Positions 1 to 7,638 of a stretch of DNA of 64,000 nt are shown piece after piece. This stretch comes from Methanospirillum purgamenti (GTDB lineage Archaea > Halobacteriota > Methanomicrobia > Methanomicrobiales > Methanospirillaceae), in assembly GCF_018502485.1 (NCBI RefSeq), contig NZ_CP075546.1; one strand, given 5' to 3'. The position numbers were made by a program, and so were the translations under genes. How positions within the stretch are numbered: the first letter of the stretch is position 1; the number at the start of each line of letters is the position of its first letter. The notes under the pieces are model-generated. The model was not told where the DNA came from. It did no database searches and saw only the letters and a program-made list of their open reading frames with translations.

Positions 1-112
1 TTACCTGGGTGAATGAAACCTTAAACTAATGAAAAAAAATTCGCGATTCACTCATAATTTTTATTGCATTTTTCATTAAGTCTTCATATAAGGTTCTTTT
101 TTCTTTCCCTAT

Positions 113-574
113 CTATCTGGTTATAACGTAATAACTGGAGATGATAGATTTTAAATGATGAATAATATCGCTACTCCCGGTTATTCCGATATCCCCATAA
201 AAGATTACTGGATAGTGGATTTCATTCTTATTAAATTGTTTTTTGTATTCAGTGAATAACTGGTGAATTTCTCCAGGTGACACCAGATTGCGGTAATGAA
301 CTATTATTCCCGGATTCTTACGTTCAAAAGACTGGAGGAATTCTCGCACATCTTTACATGATCCACAATGAGAGGTGTAAAAGAATTCTATTGGAAATTC
401 AGAATTTGAAACAATTGTGTGATTAGTTGATGTTGATTTAGTTAAAGTGTCAGGTGAAATATCTGTTCCATTTTTATAAAAAATAGCAGCTGCACATGCA
501 GGCGTAATTAGAAAAATAAAAATCATTGTTAATCCGAATATCAGAAGTATACGTTCGTTTCCAGAATAATTCAT
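113..574 (-). CDS. Exported thioredoxin-fold protein with CGSC motif
   Basis: A 153-residue protein with an N-terminal hydrophobic segment (about residues 9-30) that can serve as signal peptide or anchor. A thioredoxin-like domain follows: the segment FFYTSHCGSC places a CxxC redox pair at C70/C73, and VIFYG near residue 125 fits the strand after the cis-Pro position (YP at about 122). It probably acts outside the cell as a disulfide oxidoreductase. It lies 51 bases downstream of the thioredoxin/CcdA-like gene on the same strand, so the two are probably co-transcribed, with the larger protein supplying reducing equivalents across the membrane. The fold is clear from motif and length; the substrate is unknown. 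Confidence 0.75.
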   Translation of the reverse strand: MNYSGNERILLIFGLTMIFIFLITPACAAAIFYKNGTDISPDTLTKSTSTNHTIVSNSEFPIEFFYTSHCGSCKDVREFLQSFERKNPGIIVHYRNLVSPGEIHQLFTEYKKQFNKNEIHYPVIFYGDIGITGSSDIIHHLKSIISSYYVITR

Positions 575-625
575 TAATATTAGTCAATTTTTTTCAATAT
601 AATGATTGAGATATAAAGGAGAAAA

Positions 626-1798
626 TTATAGGAATAAAGGGATCAATATGATGAAACCCATCAGGATCATAATTACTCCGATAATGAAGCGGATCTGACT
701 TTTTCTCTCATCTCTCCAGGAATTAAGTTTTTCAGGCGATAATCCAAAAAGAACCAGAAGGAGTATAAAAATAAGGGGCAGTATTACTACGAAATTATAT
801 GCAAGAAGGTAAATAATCCCTTCTTTAAAATCCTGGTAAATCATTCCGAGGATTGAAATATATATCCCGACTGTACAGGCCATACCATATAATCCGGTCA
901 ATCCCCCAACAATAAATCCTGCCGGAATACTTGCAATCTTTAGATATTTAGAAATTGAGCTCTTTTTCGACTGAGGAATTGAGAAGAGCGCTTTTGGATT
1001 TTTAATAATACCATCCCTTATCTGAAAAATCCCGGCAATTATTGCGATGATAGCTGCAACGATCAGAAAAATTTGTGCAACTCCTGGAAGCTGGATGACT
1101 GAAAAAATCGCAAATCCGGACAAAACTCTGACTAGGAAAAATGCAATAATATATGCAGATCCGACTAATAATATCGTTTTTCTGGAATCAACAGCCATAA
1201 GTGAGACCAGTAACAAAGCAAGAACCAAAAGTCCGCATGGATTAAATCCCTCCCCAAGAGCAGCCAGAAGAAGTATCACAGGATTAACCATGACGGGATC
1301 TTCAAGTGAGGTAATATTCGATATGTTATTGGTCGTATCACTGACATGAAATTTCTCAACCGTCTGTTTAAAATCAGAAAATATCCTATCCTCTCCGATA
1401 AGTACTTCATTTCCAATGAAAACAACTGGAACAAACAATTTCTCATTCGGATGTATTTTTCTAAATGTTTCAAACAAGAGAATGTCATCCTGGTTGTCAC
1501 CGATATTATGGTATTGAAGAAGAATTTCTGGGTGTTTTGATTCATACTCTTCAATAAAAGGCATTACTTTATGGCAGGAACTACACAGAGGACTATAAAA
1601 AAAATGAACTGCTGCCGGATTTGGCGTACTTACCGATGGATTCATTGATTCTGCCATACATACTCCTTGAAAGAGAAGAATGAAAATGCAGATAACTATT
1701 CCCATCGAGTAAATTTTGGAGGAAACTATTTTTTTTTCTAACGTCATCATTGTACCGTTCTTCAATCTATTGACAACATGTTTTTGGTTGATCATCAT
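626..1798 (-). CDS. Thioredoxin domain fused to CcdA/DsbD-like membrane electron carrier
   Basis: A 390-residue membrane protein. Hydrophobic residues 32-49 form a signal anchor, followed by an exported thioredoxin-like domain with CSSC at C72/C75. The C-terminal half (about 170-390) has six or so membrane spans with two isolated cysteines in NPCG and GMACTVG, the arrangement of CcdA/DsbD-type transmembrane reductases that pass electrons from cytoplasmic thioredoxin to the outside. DsbD normally carries its thioredoxin domain after the membrane part; here it comes first. The ATG at 1798 is used, though M17 (1750) is possible because neither has a good Shine-Dalgarno site. Downstream partner is the 113-574 gene. 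Family assignment is firm; the extracellular target is not visible. Confidence 0.8.
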   Translation of the reverse strand: MMINQKHVVNRLKNGTMMTLEKKIVSSKIYSMGIVICIFILLFQGVCMAESMNPSVSTPNPAAVHFFYSPLCSSCHKVMPFIEEYESKHPEILLQYHNIGDNQDDILLFETFRKIHPNEKLFVPVVFIGNEVLIGEDRIFSDFKQTVEKFHVSDTTNNISNITSLEDPVMVNPVILLLAALGEGFNPCGLLVLALLLVSLMAVDSRKTILLVGSAYIIAFFLVRVLSGFAIFSVIQLPGVAQIFLIVAAIIAIIAGIFQIRDGIIKNPKALFSIPQSKKSSISKYLKIASIPAGFIVGGLTGLYGMACTVGIYISILGMIYQDFKEGIIYLLAYNFVVILPLIFILLLVLFGLSPEKLNSWRDERKSQIRFIIGVIMILMGFIILIPLFL

Positions 1799-2168
1799 AA
1801 ATTAGGTCTGGTAGGCATAATTTCATTGTCATCAACTGTTTATGTAGATATATGATCAATCCTATGCAAGAAATGGACAGTGTGATGTGGATTAAAAAAA
1901 AGCGGATCTCATTTTTCATTTCATTATTATGAACTAAAGCTCAAAAGGCTTCACAGATAATAAATGGATTAGTACCTGGGATTGATAAAGATATTTTACA
2001 CCATTCATTCATAAATTTTTTATTATTACACAAATGAGTAAAATAAAATAAAAAATTTTGAAAAGATCATTTCTAATCACTGATTTATTGAGGAAAGTTG
2101 TATGTCTTTCCAACTCTCATCTTTCATGGGATTTATTCAATCAGATCATCAATGGAGGAATTATACGG
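1799..2168. other. Divergent intergenic region, about 370 bases
   Basis: A+T-rich spacer between the minus-strand redox operon and the plus-strand ACT-domain gene. It holds the candidate TATA box at 1847-1854 for the minus strand. The only open frame (from 2058) is an in-frame upstream extension of the ACT gene without a start signal. A run of A and a long T/A-rich tract (2010-2060) probably belong to the plus-strand promoter, but no single box stands out. No RNA gene was recognised. Confidence 0.5.
1847..1854 (-). promoter_or_regulatory. Candidate TATA box for the thioredoxin/CcdA operon
   Basis: The minus strand reads CATATATC here, centred about 52 bases before the ATG at 1798. That would start transcription near 1823-1826 and give a leader of roughly 25 bases. 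Only the sequence and spacing support this. Confidence 0.4.
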
Positions 2169-2843
2169 GTGTCAGAAGAAAACCTGAAGGCAGTTTGTAT
2201 ATATGCACGTAATCAGAAGGGAGTTTTGAAAGATATTTCTGGAACTTTTGCAGACCATAATGCGAATATTGTTATGATCCATCTTGAGAGCATACAGGGA
2301 AGGGCTGAGGATGTTTTTGATGAGCTCTATGTCGAGTATGAGGGAGATGTCGATCAAAATCAACTCATGAGTGCACTTCACGAATTATCCGGAGTGAAAG
2401 AAGTAATCCAGCATATTTCTTTTGGTGATATATATGGGAAGCGGGTTATCATTATTGGTGGCGGAGCCCAGGTAGCCCAGGTTGCCATGGGTGCTGTTAA
2501 TGAAGCTGACAGGCATAATATTCGTGGAGAACGCATATCTGTTGATACAATTCCATTAGTTGGAGAAAAAACGCTCTCACAAGCAATAGATGCCGTGACA
2601 CGGCTGCCCAGAGTTGAGATCCTGGTTCTTGCCGGATCAATTATGGGTGGATCAGTGTCAGACGCGGTTGAGCGTGTAAAGGTATCTGGTATACCCGTCA
2701 TTGCGCTCAACATGGCAGGAAGTGTTGTAAAGCATGCAGATCTTGTAGTAACAGATCCAATTCAGGCAGGAGTATTTGCAGTTATGCATGTATCTACTAT
2801 AGCAGTGTTTGATGTATATCGAGTACGGGGGAGAAAATTCTGA
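2169..2843 (+). CDS. ACT-domain protein (DUF5612-like)
   Basis: About 224 residues from the GTG at 2169, chosen because GGAGG at 2154-2158 lies 10 bases upstream and because the ACT domain begins directly after it; the frame stays open back to 2058 but that extension looks non-coding. The first ~75 residues form an ACT-type small-ligand domain (start VCIYARNQKGVLKDISG, with the typical aliphatic-plus-glycine first strand-helix). The remaining ~150 residues resemble the archaeal conserved DUF5612 domain, containing IIGGGAQVAQ and a repeated 'VLAGSIMGGSVSDAV' type segment. ACT domains usually sense amino acids; the regulated activity is unknown. It is joined to the Sua5-like gene by an overlap of stop and start. 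Confidence 0.75.
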   Translation: MSEENLKAVCIYARNQKGVLKDISGTFADHNANIVMIHLESIQGRAEDVFDELYVEYEGDVDQNQLMSALHELSGVKEVIQHISFGDIYGKRVIIIGGGAQVAQVAMGAVNEADRHNIRGERISVDTIPLVGEKTLSQAIDAVTRLPRVEILVLAGSIMGGSVSDAVERVKVSGIPVIALNMAGSVVKHADLVVTDPIQAGVFAVMHVSTIAVFDVYRVRGRKF

Positions 2844-3418
2844 AGATTGATATTGACCGGGCCTTACAAGTTCTGATGCATGACGGACTCATAGTCTATC
2901 CTACAGATACATTGTATGGACTTGGAGCTGATGCTCTCTCTGATGAAGCAATAATAAAAATTTTTGAAGCGAAGGGGAGGGAATATCACAAACCGATTTC
3001 CATAGCCGTATCAGATTCTGATATGATTGGAGCTGTGGCCGGTGTTGATGAGATCGCACAAGCATTTATAGATGAGTTTCTCCCAGGTCCTGTCACTATC
3101 ATTCTTCCGGCAAGAAATATCATATCTCCTCGTTTGACTGCAGGAACAAAAAAGATAGGGATTCGGTATCCAAATCATGAGGTTGCCCTTGAGATCATAT
3201 CCTGTTTTGATAGTCCGATAACGGCTACAAGTGCAAATCTTTCAGGCGGTCCTGATCCGGTTTGTTTGGAACTTTGTAATGTACCATATGATTGTGCGGT
3301 AAATGTAGGAGCTCTTCCTGGAATTCCTTCAACCGTTGTCGATCTTGTTGAAATGGAGATAGTTCGTGCCGGTGCAGAAATTGAGTCTGTTGCCGCATTT
3401 TTAGCTAAGTGGTCATAA
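2840..3418 (+). CDS. Threonylcarbamoyl-AMP synthase, Sua5/YrdC family
   Basis: Catalyses formation of threonylcarbamoyl-AMP from threonine, bicarbonate and ATP, the first step of the t6A37 tRNA modification. The YrdC signature YPTDTLYGLG, then KPISIAV, PGPVTIILP, GIRYPNH and ATSANLSGG are all present. Only the YrdC domain exists (short form, no Sua5 C-terminal domain). The first ATG is at 2876, but it would begin just before the first strand and remove the usual first helix. An upstream CTG at 2840 forms a CTGA overlap with the previous stop, has GGGGGAG at 2827-2833, and restores KIDIDRALQVL. I chose that start; 2876 is the conservative alternative. The next gene starts at the TAATG overlap. 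Confidence 0.85.
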   Translation: MKIDIDRALQVLMHDGLIVYPTDTLYGLGADALSDEAIIKIFEAKGREYHKPISIAVSDSDMIGAVAGVDEIAQAFIDEFLPGPVTIILPARNIISPRLTAGTKKIGIRYPNHEVALEIISCFDSPITATSANLSGGPDPVCLELCNVPYDCAVNVGALPGIPSTVVDLVEMEIVRAGAEIESVAAFLAKWS

Positions 3419-4347
3419 TGAATCCGGTGCGACTTCGTGATTTTATAAAAGATAAAAACGGCTGGTATTATGCTGTTGCTGCCTATGATAATACCTCCAG
3501 AATCGGTTCTGTTCTTCGGTATATTCCTGATTCATCCGGAGACCGGATAGATAATTCGGGAATCCGGTACCGAAAAGTAGAATTTGATGAAGCGTACCAA
3601 CTCATTGAGAAATTACACCCCGAGTGGGTTGATCTCGTTCACAGGATCCCGAATGATTATGTTGCAGAGGTATTAAAGCCGGATGAGAGGATAGAAGCAG
3701 TAGCAGCTCAATATCCAAAAGCAGCAAAACTTGTAAAAACTCTTCGTCTTCCTCCCTGTTCATTTGGTGTTACTGGTTCTCTTCTCTGCGGATTGGGAGG
3801 TGAGAACTCTGATATTGATGGAGTTGTGTATGGAGATGCGTTCAGACATGCTCAAAAGCAACTAAACAGGTCATTTCGGGAAGGCTACATCGAAGCATTA
3901 AGTGAAGAACTCTGGCAGACAGTGTATAAGAAACGAAATCCTGAAACATCATATGATGAGTTCATTTTGCATGAAAAAAGGAAATTTAACCGTGGTCAGG
4001 TAGACGGGACATATTTTGATCTGTTATATACCCGTGCATATCATGATCTTCCCGGGTTTACTATGCATAAAGGAACTATTCTAGGCAAAAAAACAATTGA
4101 GGCAATAGTGGTAGATGATCAATTTGTTTTTGATAGTCCTGCTATATATGAGATAGATCATCCAGATATTTCCCGGGTACTGTCATTTACCCATACATAC
4201 ACGGGTCAGGCCTTTAAAAGTGAACAAATCCAGGCACAGGGAATCATTGAACAGCATGGCAATGAAAAATGGCTGATTGTGGGGACAACCAGAGAAGCAA
4301 AAGGGGAGTTTATCCGGTCATTGTCACTTCTTGAACAGGAAGGATAA
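3418..4347 (+). CDS. Nucleotidyltransferase-domain protein
   Basis: A 309-residue protein starting at the ATG of a TAATG overlap with the Sua5 stop; a GTG nine bases upstream is also in frame. The middle has a Pol-beta-type nucleotidyltransferase signature, FGVTGSLLCGLGGENSDIDGVVYG (written here as GVTGSLLCG and NSDIDGVVYG), with the GS and DxD elements around residues 120-140 that bind the nucleotide and metal. The N-terminal ~100 residues (KNGWYYAVAAYDN, VEFDEAY) look like an extra domain seen in archaeal relatives. Substrate unknown; candidates are tRNA-, antibiotic- or protein-modifying nucleotidyl transfer. Cotranscribed with Sua5. Its end overlaps the convergent Cas4-like gene by 24 bases. 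Confidence 0.65.
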   Translation: MNPVRLRDFIKDKNGWYYAVAAYDNTSRIGSVLRYIPDSSGDRIDNSGIRYRKVEFDEAYQLIEKLHPEWVDLVHRIPNDYVAEVLKPDERIEAVAAQYPKAAKLVKTLRLPPCSFGVTGSLLCGLGGENSDIDGVVYGDAFRHAQKQLNRSFREGYIEALSEELWQTVYKKRNPETSYDEFILHEKRKFNRGQVDGTYFDLLYTRAYHDLPGFTMHKGTILGKKTIEAIVVDDQFVFDSPAIYEIDHPDISRVLSFTHTYTGQAFKSEQIQAQGIIEQHGNEKWLIVGTTREAKGEFIRSLSLLEQEG

Positions 4348-5022
4348 GGTCTTTGGCTTATTTTTTTCACATTTTTCGTAGTATTTACAAGAATCACATG
4401 GCGGATGAAGCGGTTTAGAGGGAAACAGTCCTCGATTAACATCTTGTATCTGGCGAATTATCTGTATCAGTCGTCTGCGATCCTTTGGTGTTGGTTCATA
4501 ATACCTGATGATTCCAGAGGGAATATACTCAATATACATTCCCTTTAACCTTTTTGCAGATGTCTCTTCGATGCATATAAGAAGAGCGGCTGTTCGAATG
4601 GCATCATCCGGCCAGCATCCGTTCTTTGGGGCTGTTGTGCATCTTGTGAGAGTGTATTCTCCTGATAGTGCATCATATTTATCCAGAAGGCCATATATTC
4701 CGACTTTATCAGATTTAACTGTTATATCCGTTTCTGTCCATGGCCTGATGGGAGTATGAGTCATTGCACATATACAGGAGGATAGAAAACTTCGTGCATC
4801 TGGAGATATATCTGGTTGGATAAGAATTATCATATTCCAGATCTCTTCCTCTGTGTGGTCAGGATATGCGCATGAGACCTGTTTGCAAACAGTATATGAT
4901 TCGGATGGTTTAAATTTCGATTCTTTATGGAAGTAATACTGTCGGGGACAGTGATAAGCTCTTATAATAGACGATATTGCAATATTACTCATAATGTTCA
5001 TGTCTGGCTTATTTTCGGTCAT
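4324..5022 (-). CDS. Cas4/Dna2-like PD-(D/E)XK protein, nuclease motif degraded
   Basis: A 232-residue stand-alone member of the Cas4-like (DUF83) family. The N-terminal cysteine in IIRAYHCPRQYY and the C-terminal CDSCKYYEKC match the four-cysteine iron-sulfur site of Cas4. The expected nuclease core should read like a G..D segment followed by ExK. Here GIYGLLDKYD keeps the aspartate, but the following strand is EYTLTRCTTA, with no E-x-K in place. So the protein appears to retain the Fe-S fold while missing catalytic residues. There is no CRISPR array or cas gene in the window. It could be a structural or DNA-binding relative, or use displaced catalytic residues. The ATG at 5022 is used; M9 or M12 are possible. 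Confidence 0.65.
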   Translation of the reverse strand: MTENKPDMNIMSNIAISSIIRAYHCPRQYYFHKESKFKPSESYTVCKQVSCAYPDHTEEEIWNMIILIQPDISPDARSFLSSCICAMTHTPIRPWTETDITVKSDKVGIYGLLDKYDALSGEYTLTRCTTAPKNGCWPDDAIRTAALLICIEETSAKRLKGMYIEYIPSGIIRYYEPTPKDRRRLIQIIRQIQDVNRGLFPSKPLHPPCDSCKYYEKCEKNKPKTLSFLFKK

Positions 5023-5053
5023 TTTATTGGAGTTGGTATCAAATAGGTGAGAG

Positions 5054-5344
5054 ATGGCATCAAATGAAATTCAGGTAACCATCCCTCCTAATGTAGAACC
5101 GGTCTACAGTAATATGATCCAGATTGCCTATAAAGAGGATGAATTTACGTTTCTCTTCCTTCATCAGATTCCTGGAATTAATCAGGCAAGAGGAAAAGCA
5201 GTTGTGAGCATTAGCCCAAATCATGCAAAAAATCTTCTTGCAGTTCTACAGAGAACAGTTGGAGAATATGAACAAAAATTCAGAACTCTTGAGGCTCCAC
5301 AAGAAAAACAGCAGAACGTTACAGCAATGACTGGATATTCATAA
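5054..5344 (+). CDS. DUF3467 family protein
   Basis: A 96-residue protein beginning IQVTIPPNVEPVYSN and containing VSISPNHAKNLLAVLQRTV, the hallmarks of DUF3467, a small conserved family in archaea and bacteria of unknown function. GGTGAGAG precedes the ATG (5044-5050). It is divergent from the Cas4-like gene with only 31 bases between starts, so the two probably share a promoter region. No catalytic motif is visible. Confidence 0.75.
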   Translation: MASNEIQVTIPPNVEPVYSNMIQIAYKEDEFTFLFLHQIPGINQARGKAVVSISPNHAKNLLAVLQRTVGEYEQKFRTLEAPQEKQQNVTAMTGYS

Positions 5345-5355
5345 AAAAAATTTTT
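5343..5355. terminator. A8T5 tract between convergent genes
   Basis: The 15-base gap between the DUF3467 stop and the convergent acyl-CoA synthetase stop is essentially a run of eight A followed by five T. Archaeal RNA polymerase terminates on T-rich non-template runs, so this could stop transcription from both sides. Inferred from sequence and position only. Confidence 0.45.
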
Positions 5356-5359
5356 GGAA

Positions 5360-7426
5360 TTAGTATACTCCCTGTGCCTTAACCCGGTAGATCTGGTAGA
5401 GCAGTCTTCCAACAACCCGGTACATCATATCTAGTTCTTCGAAACTTGGAATATTGTGTGCATGTAGGATATGTCTGCCACGATCCATGGATGCTCCTCC
5501 AAGCAGTGTCGGAATGATTCTCTTGTCTGTTGATTTTGAGAGCTTAAGGATCTGGTTTGCCAGTTGTTCGGATGAGAGAATGTTGTTTGGGAATCCGACA
5601 ATAAAGCACATGTCCCAGAGTGCATCATTCTTTGCAAGCACTTCAAAGGTCTTTTCAAATCTGGCTTCTGTTGCGTCACCAAGAAGGTCAATCGGATTTC
5701 CACGGTTCCAGAATTCTGGAAGGAATGAATCCAATTCTTTTACCAGATAATCTGGTAGATCAATCATCTTGATTCCATACCTTTCGGTATAATCTGATGA
5801 AAGCACTGCAAATCCTCCGGCATTGGTAACGACGATGGCACGGCGACCTTTGGGGTACCTTTTCGGATGAGAGAGCATTTCAGCTGCAAGGAATGCTCCG
5901 GTCAGGGTGTGGACCTGAAGCACACCGGATTTTCTAAAGGCTTCAACATAAACATCATAAGATCCTGAGAGGGATCCAGTATGTGATGCTGCTGCTGCCT
6001 GACCTCGTGCAGATGATCCGGCTTTTAATGCCACGACTGGCTTGTGTCTGGAGACTTCACTTACTATCTCCATGAAAGCTTTGCCGTTTTTGATCTGCTC
6101 GATGTACATAATGATTACTTTCGTTTCAGGATCTGCTGCGGCTGCCCTGAGGTAGTCAAAGAAATTTAGGTCTGCCTGGTTTCCAACAGAGACAACAAGT
6201 GAGAACCCAATATCCTTGGTAAGGGACCTGTCTACAACAGTGTTTACAATAGCACCACTCTGGGAGATAAAAGCGATGTTTCCTGGATTTGGAGACTGTG
6301 CTACATATGTGGTATCTAGACCTATTGGTGGGATAATAAGTCCAAGACAATTTGGACCGACAATTCTGGTTCCATAACGGTGAGCAATCTCAACAATACG
6401 TTCTTCCAGCATCCTGCCTTCTTCGGACATCTCCTTAAAACCGGCAGTGATGACAACTGCAATCTTGACTCCCTTCTTTCCACACTCTTCCATAACCCCG
6501 GGAACGTGCCGGGCAGGAACAGTTATCACTGCAAGATCAATCTCTTCTTCTGGAATATCCAGAACGGTCGGAAAAGCTTGTAGACCTTGAATAGTGTCAT
6601 GTTTATTATTGATTGGAAAGACCTTGCCAGGGAAATGGAGCAGGTTATGCATAACGGCATATCCCATCTTATTCTTATCATCTGATGCACCAATTACAGC
6701 AACAGATTTTGGCTTGAAATATTCTGGAGGCACTGGTTCAAGGTCAACAGTGTCAAGAAGATGGATATTATCATCCATGATGACACGTGCATCAACTGCA
6801 CATGCACCAGAGTCATACAATCTGATTGGGTTGATGTCAAATTCTCGAAGATCTTTTTGGTCTTCAAACATCTTGCAGACGTTTTTGATGATCTGAATTA
6901 GGCACTCTTCATCCTTGGGTTTTGAACCTCGGTACCCGGTTATGAGTGGATATGAGTCAATATCAGTGACCATTTTCCTGATCTCATCTTCGTCAATTGG
7001 AAGAATACGAAGTGTGACATCTTTCATCAGTTCGACGAGGGTTCCACCAATACCAAAAGTGATGACTTTCCCAAATGTCGGATCGGTTTTCCCACCGATA
7101 ATAAGCTCAAGTCCTGGAGCGGCCTGATTTTCTACGATTACTCCGTGAATGTCTGCGTTTGGATTGTAAGCACGGGCATTTGCTACAATCTGATTAAAGG
7201 CTGACTGGGCGGCTTCTTTTGTACCGACACCGACAATCACACCACCTGCATCGCTTTTATGGCTGATGTCGGGTGAAATAATCTTCATGACCACAGGAAA
7301 ACCGATAGTTTCTGCTGCAGATCCAGCATCTTCAGCTCTGGTCACGATGCGATACTTTGGTGTTGGTATTCCGTATTTAGATAGGAGATCATATCCTTCA
7401 GATTCACTGAGCATCCATTCTGTCAT
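5360..7426 (-). CDS. ADP-forming acetate/acyl-CoA ligase, fused subunits
   Basis: A 688-residue enzyme converting acyl-CoA + ADP + phosphate to acid + CoA + ATP (or the reverse). Order is ATP-grasp (beta) domain first (residues 1-220, IGFPVVMKIISPDISHKSDAGGV), then CoA-binding Rossmann domain (about 235-360, SVAVIGASDD), then the ligase-CoA domains. The phosphorylated histidine is H482 in ASHTGS. The beta-alpha fusion order differs from the split subunits of Pyrococcus but is known in other archaea. Start ATG 7426 has GAGGT 6-10 bases upstream. It is divergent from acs, giving the cell both an energy-conserving and an energy-spending route between acetate and acetyl-CoA. Whether the preferred acid is acetate cannot be told from sequence. 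Confidence 0.88.
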   Translation of the reverse strand: MTEWMLSESEGYDLLSKYGIPTPKYRIVTRAEDAGSAAETIGFPVVMKIISPDISHKSDAGGVIVGVGTKEAAQSAFNQIVANARAYNPNADIHGVIVENQAAPGLELIIGGKTDPTFGKVITFGIGGTLVELMKDVTLRILPIDEDEIRKMVTDIDSYPLITGYRGSKPKDEECLIQIIKNVCKMFEDQKDLREFDINPIRLYDSGACAVDARVIMDDNIHLLDTVDLEPVPPEYFKPKSVAVIGASDDKNKMGYAVMHNLLHFPGKVFPINNKHDTIQGLQAFPTVLDIPEEEIDLAVITVPARHVPGVMEECGKKGVKIAVVITAGFKEMSEEGRMLEERIVEIAHRYGTRIVGPNCLGLIIPPIGLDTTYVAQSPNPGNIAFISQSGAIVNTVVDRSLTKDIGFSLVVSVGNQADLNFFDYLRAAAADPETKVIIMYIEQIKNGKAFMEIVSEVSRHKPVVALKAGSSARGQAAAASHTGSLSGSYDVYVEAFRKSGVLQVHTLTGAFLAAEMLSHPKRYPKGRRAIVVTNAGGFAVLSSDYTERYGIKMIDLPDYLVKELDSFLPEFWNRGNPIDLLGDATEARFEKTFEVLAKNDALWDMCFIVGFPNNILSSEQLANQILKLSKSTDKRIIPTLLGGASMDRGRHILHAHNIPSFEELDMMYRVVGRLLYQIYRVKAQGVY

Positions 7427-7447
7427 GTATTACCTCTGGGTGTTCGT

Positions 7448-7461
7448 GCCGGAGTGCCGGC
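7448..7461 (-). promoter_or_regulatory. GCCGG-AGTG-CCGGC hairpin in the acyl-CoA synthetase leader
   Basis: A perfect five-base-pair GC stem with a four-base loop lies 22-35 bases before the ADP-forming ligase ATG, inside the leader predicted from the TATA box at 7522-7529. It may fold in the mRNA close to the ribosome binding site. Function is speculative. Confidence 0.3.
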
Positions 7462-7470
7462 TTCAACAAA

Positions 7471-7512
7471 TGACGTATGGCTATTCGTCAAATACTTCAC
7501 TTACGATGTGAA
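7471..7512 (-). promoter_or_regulatory. Two adjacent inverted repeats, candidate operators
   Basis: TGACG-N10-CGTCA (7471-7490) is followed by TTCAC-N7-GTGAA (7496-7512). Both are perfect five-base arms. They lie 10-50 bases downstream of the minus-strand TATA-like box, where an archaeal repressor would block polymerase or a leader element would sit. No regulator gene is adjacent. Confidence 0.35.
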
Positions 7513-7521
7513 CCATTCAGA

Positions 7522-7529
7522 CATATAAA
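7522..7529 (-). promoter_or_regulatory. Candidate TATA box for the ADP-forming ligase
   Basis: The minus strand reads TTTATATG. Initiation about 25 bases downstream would fall near 7500, giving a leader of about 75 bases that contains the inverted repeats and the GC hairpin. Confidence 0.45.
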
Positions 7530-7638
7530 GAATGTGTATTTGTCGATCACGGATAATTTAGTAAAATAATAAAGAATTTAAGGAATTGTCCATGATAAAT
7601 AATGATAATTGGAGTGAAGAACTATCTCAACTGAAGAG

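Noticed and set aside
2058..2168. Upstream in-frame extension of the ACT-domain gene
   Set aside because: The ATG at 2058 has no Shine-Dalgarno site, whereas GGAGG precedes the GTG at 2169 where the ACT domain begins.
4324..5022. CRISPR-Cas locus suggested by Cas4-like gene
   Set aside because: No repeat-spacer array or other cas gene in the window; the Cas4-like protein is alone and its nuclease motif is degraded.
5454..5750. Open frames antisense to the ADP-forming ligase
   Set aside because: Shadows of the coding strand with no start signals and implausible composition.
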